Positions 25,140 to 31,500 of a stretch of 31,500 nt of DNA are shown in pieces. Origin of the DNA: Symbiodinium natans (taxonomy: Eukaryota > Sar > Dinophyceae > Suessiales > Symbiodiniaceae); contig CAJNDS010002488.1 of the NCBI GenBank assembly GCA_905221605.1, forward strand, positions 258,900 to 290,399, given 5' to 3'. Below the pieces are notes generated by a model. That model ran no database searches and was not told the DNA's origin. It worked only from the letters and a program-made list of their open reading frames with translations. The first letter of the stretch is position 1. Each line of letters starts with the position of its first letter. The translations under genes were made by a program, and so were the position numbers.

Positions 25140-26040
25140 CGGATTTTATTTGCTGGCGGGCGCAATGAGCCTATTTTCCTGATCTCGTTTGCCTTAAAAC
25201 ACCTCTTCCGGGCCAATGTCGTCTTAAGGGGTGATCTCGTTCAGTATTAAATAGTACTTGGAGTGTAGTGAGTGGTATAGTTGCCCTTAACCTTCGCCCG
25301 GTAACCCATAGTGCTTCTCTGAGCAACTCTGTCATTTTCACCCGTTTACGGTTAGGGTTTAGGGAGCAGGGCCCAAGTTGTTGCGAAGACGTGCCCCAGT
25401 ACTCTTGTTGCCTCCGTGGAAAGCAACCAAACAGGAGACACTTCACTCCAAAACTGGCCCTAAACCTTCCAGCCCTGTCTCAATAACTCCTAAACCCGAG
25501 TCCTTGTGATTGTGCCTCCCATGGCCCTCTGGCTTCCCTAGCTGCCTTCGTGCAATTTTTTGATCACGTTTGGATCACGTTTGGATCTCGTTTGGGATCG
25601 GCAGCAATCTCCAGGCAATCCCCAACCTGGGCCGAAGCGGTTGAGCCTCAAAGGCTTCTGAGTCTAAGCGGTTCAAAGCACAGCCGCCGTTCCCAGCGAG
25701 CAGCTTTTGCCAGCAATAGCCTACGCGAAACCAACTCTTCATCGTTTAGCGAACGCCTTCACACAACTATATACATGGTGGCTATGCATATATGACTAAA
25801 CAAAGGCTTAGTTATACATATATATAAATATAATAGGTACAGATAAGGATTATGTATGCAGTATAATTATGCAAGTAAACAAGTACAAGTATAAATTTCT
25901 TCATTCTACAACATGATCTCGTTTGATGTTCGGCCCCGATCTCGTTACCGAGAGAGAGCGACACCCCAACCAAAAAATAGGGCACATCCAAAGTAACTCT
26001 GCTCGTGCGTAAATAAAAGCGGTTGCTCATGTAACTACCC
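25140..26040. other. Unique region with dispersed GATCTCGTTT motif
   Basis: The longest stretch nearly free of telomere-like repeats. GATCWCGTT occurs at 25181, 25233, 25562, 25573, 25584, 25915 and 25938. Open frames exist (minus 25171-25446; plus 25550-25795), but their third positions are not GC-biased and I see no domain, so I do not call them genes. AT microsatellite-like sequence lies at 25768-25840. Confidence 0.6.
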
Positions 26041-26120
26041 TAAGATTCCAATGACCAATCAAATCTTATTCTGCTTTAACTCTGCTGCGTGTGTAGCTGT
26101 ATCTGTACGTATACCTACTA

Positions 26121-26219
26121 ATTGCTTCAGAACCCCTCAAAATATCAAATATTATTCCTTTTAAGGGTAATATACGTAGGGAGTATGCTTTTGTCTTGTT
26201 TGAGGTTTCTCAAGCAAAT
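26121..26219. mobile_element. MITE-like element, TTGCTTCAGAACCCC family, copy 2
   Basis: TAATTGCTTCAGAACCCCTC on the left, GAGGTTTCTCAAGCAAATT on the right. The interior is collinear with the reverse complement of 24183-24338. It is 99 bp. Confidence 0.8.
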
Positions 26220-26429
26220 TCTAGAGACATGGACGCACCAAACACCGGCCGGGAAGCAAGAGGGAACAAGGCTCTTTAGCTAAGTTGAACCCTTGCCGCA
26301 TGTTTTGGCATGCTGTTGGCAATCTGAAGCATGGGACGAAGTCGAACTTATGACCCCTAAACCCTAAACCCTGAACCCTAAACCCCTAAACCCTAAACCC
26401 GCCCCAAACCCTAAGAGCCTAGGAATTAG

Positions 26430-26495
26430 GATGCGAGTTCATAAGGCATTGGCGAGTTGCGGAGCGCTGTATGGCACGCGTGGGCGCGGCTCTCC
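26430..26495 (-). CDS. Putative C-terminal exon, weak
   Basis: The minus strand encodes ESRAHACHTALRNSPMPYEL, then AS and a TAA. The plus strand of the same island is open from an ATG (MRVHKALASCGALYG), with similar codon bias, so the strand is undecided. Confidence 0.25.
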
Positions 26496-26719
26496 CAAAA
26501 CAACTCCGCGCCCCCCCCCCCCCGCCCCCTCGCTCCCAGGGTTGGGTTTAGGGTTTAAGGTTTCGGGTTTAGGGTTTAGGCAACAAAAACAAAACAATAA
26601 CAACAGATCTGTCTGCTTCGGCGCCGAGTCCCCTAAAGGGTTTGGGGTTTAGGGTTTAGGGTTTAGGGTGGTTATTAAAGCCTAAGCCCCATCAATCCTG
26701 ACTTCCCCCCCTTGTCCCT

Positions 26720-26946
26720 TCAGCTTCTGGCTGTGGTGGCACCATTACCCAAATTCGCGCCACGTCCGCCATAGCTGCCCACGGGTGGGGTGCCCTGCTG
26801 AAGCGGCGTGGTCGGATGGTAAGACCCCGGATCCTGCCACAGAATCCGAAACCCTAAGCCCGCTAAAGGCAGTAGATCGTAAAGCATCGTCTGGTTACCC
26901 CCTGGCGAATATCTGAAGTGCGGATCGGGAATTACGAAGAAGGTGC
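26720..26946 (-). CDS. Putative C-terminal exon, Gly/Pro-rich tail
   Basis: The acceptor CGTCAGCAGCAG precedes a minus-strand frame encoding GTFFVIPDPHFRYSPGGNQT, a middle part (GLGFRILWQDPGSYH) and a Gly/Pro-rich end (GSYGGRGANLGNGATTARS) before a TGA at 26720-26722. GC3 is good throughout. The G-L-G-F-R part is what a telomere-like repeat encodes, so a small repeat may have been absorbed into the exon. The upstream piece 26990-27076 (AAWSFLSVAQGRDRHC) lies in the same frame and may be a separate exon. Confidence 0.45.
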
Positions 26947-27079
26947 CTGCTGCTGACGTAGTCCCTATAACCCTTCGCCCTAAACCCTCAACCGAAACTG
27001 GTCTTAGATGCCTACAATGCCGGTCCCTCCCTTGGGCCACAGAGAGGAAAGACCAGGCAGCCCGGTGAGGTGCCAAGGC

Positions 27080-27250
27080 TTCGGGCTTAGGGTTTTGAGG
27101 GTTTCGGGTGTAGGGTTTTAGGGTTTTGGGATTTAGGCTTTAGGGATATAGGGTTTTAGGGCTTAGGGCTTTGAGGGTTTAGGGCTTAGGGCTTTGAGGG
27201 TTTTAGGGTTTTGGGATTTAGGCTTTAGGGATATAGGGTTTTGGGCTTAC
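27080..27250. repeat. Degenerate TTTAGGG array with an 85-bp tandem duplication
   Basis: GGGTTTTGGGATTTAGGC plus TTTAGGGATATAGGG starts at 27121 and again at 27206. Confidence 0.9.
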
Positions 27251-27890
27251 TGTGTATATAAGTAAGGGTTTATTCAGGGTATGTGGGCCCTCGAGCCTGC
27301 GGAACCTGATTTAGACAGCGTATGGGGACTTGACTTTTGATTGATTACGGGGAACTCTTTGGCTACTTCCGGCTTTCAATTCAGCGCTTGGAGTTTAGGG
27401 TTTAGGATATACACAGGGTACCCTTTTGGGCTTCAATGATTCAAGGCGCCTAACAGGGAACCTAGGCCCCGAAAAATGGAATAGGCGCCTACTCTGCGTC
27501 CTGGGAAGACTAAAGTTCGTCCACCCCGCGTGCGAGCACAGGGTTTTGGAGGTGTAGAGCTTCAGGCTCTATTCTTGGCTACGGTTGGCTGACTTCGGCT
27601 ACCGAGCTGTTGTGTGTCTGAGGAGACACCTTTCTCAAAAACGCTGATTCCCTGCGGTAGGCCCGAAATCAATAGCACGACAACTACCTGAACCTCCATT
27701 TGTAGTTCCATTTTTCAGGCACCTCAGTTTCTTGCAACATTTTTCCGATCGTAAGATTAGGTGCCCCTTTGAAAAAGGTACAATACAGTTACAATCAGAA
27801 GTCTACATAGAACCCTAAACTAGATTCTGCAGTAAAATATGAACCCATTCTCACTCTTCAAATTAGGGGGATCAAGGCACTACTGGCACC
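27250..27890. other. Unique spacer without a supported gene
   Basis: AT-rich stretch with short inverted matches (TTTTTCAGGCACCT near 27710 and AGGTGCCCCTTTGAAAAA near 27760; GGCGCCT at 27445 and 27485). No convincing open frame. Confidence 0.5.
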
Positions 27891-27899
27891 CCAAGCCCC

Positions 27900-28050
27900 C
27901 AAACAATAAACCCTAAACCCTCAACCCTCAGCCCTAAACCCGAAACCCCAAACCCCCTAAACCCCAAACCCCAAACCCTAAACCCTAAACCCCAAACCCT
28001 AAACCCTAAACCCTAAACCCTAAACCCCAAACCCTAAACCCCAAACCCGG
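27900..28050. repeat. CCCTAAA / CCCCAAA array
   Basis: About twenty mixed units, left bracket of the island 28060-28117. Confidence 0.95.
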
Positions 28051-28059
28051 AAGCCCTTC

Positions 28060-28117
28060 TCAAGTGAGAGGGTCACCGAAGAAACTTGTGGCAATGAGGC
28101 CCAAGGAGCCGAAGTGC
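28060..28117 (-). CDS. Putative short exon
   Basis: After CCCTATGAG the minus strand encodes HFGSLGLIATSFFGDPLT to a TGA. The plus strand is open as well (KPFSSERVTEETCGNEA). C array left, G array right. Confidence 0.25.
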
Positions 28118-28119
28118 CT

Positions 28120-28380
28120 CATAGGGTTTAGGGTTTAGGGTTTAGGGTTTAGGGTTTAGGGTTTAGGGCTAGGGTTTAGGTTTTAGGGTTTAGGGTTCAG
28201 GGTCTTTCGCTTTCGCTGGCACTGTAAGGTTGGGCAGTTTAGGGCTTTATAGGGTTTAGGGTTTAGGATTTAGGGTTTAGGGTTCAGGGTCTTTTGCTTT
28301 CGCACTGGAAGTTTAGGGTTTTGGCAGTGCAGGGCTTTAGGGTTTAGGGTTTAGTGTTTACGGTTTTGGGTTCAGGGCTG
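28120..28380. repeat. TTTAGGG array with an internal duplication
   Basis: TTCAGGGTCTTTCGCTTTCGC at about 28196 recurs as TTCAGGGTCTTTTGCTTTCGC at about 28282 within the array. Confidence 0.9.
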
Positions 28381-28555
28381 AGCTGTAAGGCCAGAGCGTC
28401 TCTGACCCTTGGTCTAGCTCCCTCTTATTTGGATACCTACTTCTACAACGACCCTAAACCCTAAACCCAATAGGCCTTTCAGGTGCCCCAAACAAAACCG
28501 CAATCTTACTCGTTCCTAGTAAAAGGGACTCGGTGCCCCACATCCCCCTGTATAC

Positions 28556-28668
28556 CCCTCAGCGTTTGCAAGGTTTATGCTTTTCAGGATTGCCTCATTC
28601 CAGAATTTCCTGCGGAGACGCTGGGCGACAGGTACGCTCAGACAGGATGAAGCAGCTGGTCCCCTTAA
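28556..28668 (-). CDS. Putative exon, helical segment
   Basis: The minus strand encodes SVPVAQRLRRKFWNEAILKS, then INLANAEG, up to GAGGG|GTATAC. The 5' edge is unclear (CTGTCTGAG is a candidate acceptor). A second frame is partly open. Confidence 0.35.
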
Positions 28669-28788
28669 CGGTTCAGGGTTCCGACCCTAAAACCCTAAAA
28701 ACCTAAAAACCTAAAACCCTAAAACCCTACAACCCTGCAACCCTAAAGCCCTAAAGCCCTGAAACCCTGAAACCCTAAAACCCCAAAC

Positions 28789-29014
28789 TCTAAACAAGGG
28801 ACCGAAGTCATAGTTTCGGGCTTCGGGTTTCGCCTTGTCTTTGGGCTTCGGCCAGCAGACTGTCTCGGTAGCGGAAATAGCGAGAGACGCCGAACAAGGT
28901 GTCGTTAACACTTGATCTTCTCCACGGGCAATCACGATGGACAGGCAAGCATCTGTGCTGCTGACGGCACGCATTTTGTTCGGCCAGTCAGAGAAGCTCT
29001 GACGCACCGATCTC
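28789..29014 (-). CDS. Putative long exon, unassigned protein
   Basis: The largest exon-like island after the RCC1-like gene. CTGTAGCCAG precedes a minus-strand frame of about 75 codons with consistent GC3 (SFSDWPNKMRAVSSTDACLS, IVIARGEDQVLTTPCSAS, ISATETVCWPKPKDKAKPEA). Possible donor AGA|GTTTGG, entering telomere-like repeats. No recognised domain. Confidence 0.5.
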
Positions 29015-29072
29015 CTGGCTACAGCCACCCTAAACCCTAAACCCCTAAACCCGAAACCCTAAACCCCCCCAC

Positions 29073-29156
29073 CCGAACGCTGAGGGAACCCTTCGGAGCA
29101 TTCGTGGCCCAGGCGAGGTGCTTGTTGGAGTTGTTCGACGCTCGGTAGGCAGCATA
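29073..29156 (-). CDS. Putative exon, unassigned protein
   Basis: The minus strand encodes YAAYRASNNSNKHLAWATNA, then PKGSLSVR, up to CGG|GTGGGG. GC3 is very high. The alternative frames are less protein-like. C arrays on both sides. Confidence 0.4.
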
Positions 29157-29178
29157 CCCTAAACCCTAAACCCTAAAC

Positions 29179-29247
29179 CCTCATTCTTCAGGGCAATGTA
29201 CCCAGGTCCAGAGATCGGCGTCACATTAGGGTCAACGCAGGAATTGT
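29179..29247 (-). CDS. Putative exon, unassigned protein
   Basis: The minus strand encodes NNSCVDPNVTPISGPGYIAL, then KNE. N-x-S-C-x-x-P-N recalls the N-H-S-C-x-P-N motif of SET domains, but the spacing is one residue longer and the His is missing, so this is only a hint. Confidence 0.35.
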
Positions 29248-29469
29248 TTCGGGTTTGTTGGGCGACGGGTTGTTTTAGAGGTTTTGGATTTGAGGCGTGC
29301 TGTTGTTGGTCGTTTGCCTATTGCTTCTAGGGGGGGGCGGCGAAGCAGACATGCACGCACTACAGACATAAACCCCGAAGTGGAAACATGCACAGAGGTT
29401 TGACACAGGTGGGGTCGTTGAAGCCAGCATGTAGATCTTCAGCAGCAGCAAGCTCCAAACGACCCCCTT

Positions 29470-29680
29470 GAGCCCGCCCTAAACCCTAAACCCTAAACGC
29501 CAAGGCTAAACCCTAAACCCTAAACCCTAAACCCTAAACCCTGAACCCTAAACCCTGAACCCTGAACCCTGAACCCTAACCCTAAACCGAACCCGCCTAA
29601 ACCCGAAACCCTAGACCGTATACCCTAAACCCTACCCTAAACCCTGAACCCTAAACCCGACAAAGCCATCAACCTCATGA
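29470..29680. repeat. CCCTAAA array, degenerate
   Basis: About 25 units with CCCTGAA variants. Confidence 0.95.
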
Positions 29681-29697
29681 ACCCCTAAAGCCCCAAA

Positions 29698-29745
29698 GCC
29701 CAAGAACATCCGAACGTGTCCATCCGCCCTTGTTGGGCGCGGCGG
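29698..29745 (-). CDS. Putative short exon
   Basis: The minus strand encodes KAAAPNKGGWTRSDVLGLWG after GGGCTTCAAAG. C array left, G array (29785-29905) right. Confidence 0.3.
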
Positions 29746-29905
29746 CTTTGAAGCCCTCAAGCCCAAAGGTTAAAACCTTATACTGGGTTTAGGGTTTAGG
29801 ATTAGGGTTTAGGGTTGAGGGTTTAGGGTTTAAGGTTTAGAGTTAGGGGTTTAGGGTTTAGGGTTTGGGGGTGTTAGGGCTTAGGGCTTAGGGTTTAGGG
29901 TTTGT

Positions 29906-30735
29906 ACTGATCTTGTCATAGTTAAGACTGAGTTCCCGAAAGATTGCAGGAACTCCCTACTTCTGGAGCTTCCGCCAAACCGACAAGGGAGCTACACATC
30001 GCCACCATCATGTAAATTGCGGCAGAGCTGCAGCGATGTGCCGACGAAGCACATGTCATCTTAGTGGCACTTCGCGGTGGGAAGAGGCTAGCTGAGACGA
30101 AGGGTCATCGTGAGAGCAAGCCCATGAAGCCTACCTGAAGAGGCTACAACAACCCACCCTGAAAGCAACAAAACAAACTGTGCTTCTATGCAATTATATG
30201 TGTATAAAGACACATATAATATGTATATATATATACATACACACGTCATACATGCAGGGTACAGCATTTACCCTCCAAAAGCGACGAGGCATCCCGGGTA
30301 TACCATAAACCTAACCCAGGCAAATCCCTCAGGGCCTCCTTCTGACAAAAAAAGTTTAAGGGTTGAGGGTTTAGGGTTTAGGGGTAGGGTTTCGGGTTTG
30401 GGGTCTTCAGTGCAATTTCTCTGATGCTCAGCACCCAAATGACGAGGGTTTAGGGCTCAGGGTTTTTTGGTTCTGGGGCGACCTAAACCTGCCAAGTACC
30501 ATCTAGCATGGCCCAAAACATTTGAAAATCCATGTTAAGGGGACATGGGGTTGCAGGCCTGCACCTAAAGAGCTGCTGAGAGGGAACGCGGAAACTCGGG
30601 TACCTTCTATCCCCCAAAGTGGTCCAAACGAATCCCACGAAGAACCACGAAAGGCAACCCGAAGCCCGTTTTACCCGGAGGTTGCCATCAAGAAGAATTG
30701 CCAGGTGGCAAGGTCACAACCTACATAGCCGCATC
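29906..30735. other. Unique spacer with hairpin, AT microsatellite and an ambiguous plus-strand frame
   Basis: A plus-strand frame at 30014-30137 (AAELQRCADEAHVILVALRG) is open but has a stop right after its only upstream ATG. A palindrome TTATATGTGT / ACACATATAA lies at 30193-30218, followed by TA repeats. G arrays occur at 30357-30400. An open plus-strand frame at 30522-30728 shows no domain. Confidence 0.45.
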
Positions 30736-30739
30736 CCCC

Positions 30740-31005
30740 TAAACCCTGAACCCTAAACCCCTAACCCCTAACCCCGAACCCCTAAACCCTAAACCCTAAA
30801 CCCTAAACCCTAAACCCTAACTCTAAACCCCTAAACCCTGAGCAGCCTCAGCCCCTTGGGTTTAAATTCACTCTTCGGGCTTAAACCACAAAACTCTGCG
30901 CCCCACACTCCTACTAAACCCACGCGGTGCAGGCCCCTGAAAAGACAGCCCCCCTCCTGAACCCTAAACCCTAAACCCTAAACCCTAAAACCTCAACCCT
31001 ATACA
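30740..31005. repeat. Two CCCTAAA arrays
   Basis: 30739-30840 and 30957-30990, separated by a unique 110-bp piece that contains GCTGTCTTTTCAG on the minus strand, a strong acceptor-like sequence without an exon I can define. Confidence 0.9.
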
Positions 31006-31012
31006 GCGAACT

Positions 31013-31117
31013 TTAAGCCCGGAACAGCCCCTGCTGGCTTAGCTCCTGGCTTGCCAAGGGTATGGAGTTGGCCAGGCCGCACAGGAACTCCTTGAAGTCC
31101 TCGGTGGTGTGCCTGAA
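31013..31117 (-). CDS. Putative exon, possibly C-terminal
   Basis: After GCCCTCTGAAG the minus strand encodes FRHTTEDFKEFLCGLANSIP, then LASQELSQQGLFRA and a TAA: 35 codons including the stop, with high GC3. C arrays on both sides. No recognised domain. Confidence 0.45.
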   Translation of the reverse strand, partial: FRHTTEDFKEFLCGLANSIPLASQELSQQGLFRA

Positions 31118-31159
31118 CTTCAGAGGGCTTTAAGGCTTTTAAGGTACGCAAAGTAGGGA

Positions 31160-31230
31160 AGCCCTAAACCCTAAACCCTAAACCCCAAACCCTAAACCCT
31201 AAACCCCAAACCCCAAACCCTAAACCCGGT
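31160..31230. repeat. CCCTAAA / CCCCAAA array
   Basis: About ten units. The remaining 270 bases to the window end show no feature I can support. Confidence 0.95.
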
Positions 31231-31500
31231 AAGGGCTGGGGTTGAGGGCCCTCAGGGCATCGAAAAGTGTAGAGTTGAGGGTTGGAGGGTTGCGGACTGC
31301 ATTCAATATAGACGTCTTGGTGTTTAGGAGTTGCTAAAGTTAGGAAGGTGAGCCAGTGCCAGTAAGAGCTTCTGTACATCTAGAACATGTGGGGCTTCGG
31401 CTACATGTATACTATTGCTGAGGATCTTTATGGATGTGAAATGCATATTAAAGGTACGGTATTTTGAGGCTACACCCACGAATTCTTCTCAGGGCAGAAG

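Noticed and set aside
25171-25446. Minus-strand frame containing MTELLREALWVTGRR
   Set aside because: Third positions are AT-rich, unlike the other coding pieces here, and no domain or splice edge supports it.
29179-29247. SET-domain N-H-S-C-x-P-N motif
   Set aside because: Spacing is one residue longer and the His is absent; 23 residues are too few to assign the domain.
30014-30137. Plus-strand open frame (AAELQRCADEAHVIL)
   Set aside because: The only upstream ATG is followed directly by TAA, and there are no splice edges; too short to call.

Overview
The window looks like nuclear DNA from a dinoflagellate, most likely the family Symbiodiniaceae. Three things point there. The only complete gene encodes a ubiquitin-like domain followed by ten 41-residue repeats of the A-F-A-A-I-L-x-D-G-S-V-V-T-W-G type, an RCC1-like family that is very common in Symbiodinium gene sets. 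Interstitial arrays of the plant-type telomere heptamer TTTAGGG, which dinoflagellates also use at telomeres, are spread over the whole window. Codons in the apparent coding pieces favour G or C at the third position. There are no bacterial features, no rRNA or tRNA I could support, and no CRISPR array.

Layout. Bases 1-245 are a GC-rich 9-bp minisatellite. From about 420 to 31230 the sequence is a mosaic of telomere-like arrays, written here as C arrays (CCCTAAA on the + strand) and G arrays (TTTAGGG on the + strand), alternating every few hundred bases. Between them lie short GC-rich islands of 50-230 bp and AT-richer foldback elements with inverted termini (MITE-like), several of them in two or three copies. 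The RCC1-like gene occupies 2831-4285 on the minus strand without introns.

Many GC-rich islands read as minus-strand exons: an open frame with high GC3, an AG at the upstream edge and GT (sometimes GC or GA) at the downstream edge. The best are at 726-809, 1811-1897, 6585-6650, 7904-8058, 8577-8636, 9202-9273, 11147-11225, 12049-12118, 14642-14743, 15156-15244, 15976-16025, 16482-16550, 18715-18792, 19240-19352, 19956-20057, 20404-20500, 22036-22143, 28789-29014 and 29073-29156. A broken RING-H2 finger lies at 23689-23832. I cannot join these exons into named genes. In short GC-rich islands frames are often open by chance, sometimes on both strands, so single exon calls are tentative. The uniform minus-strand tendency fits the unidirectional gene arrays of dinoflagellates.

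The most interesting pattern concerns the telomere-like arrays. They are not randomly oriented: apparent exons usually have a C array on their left and a G array on their right, so on either strand an intron would begin with TTTAGGG repeats and end with CCCTAAA repeats. At 19393-19693 the two bracketing arrays share the same rare 8-base variant in inverted orientation. At least two foldback elements carry telomere-like repeats inside their termini, which suggests one way the arrays could spread.
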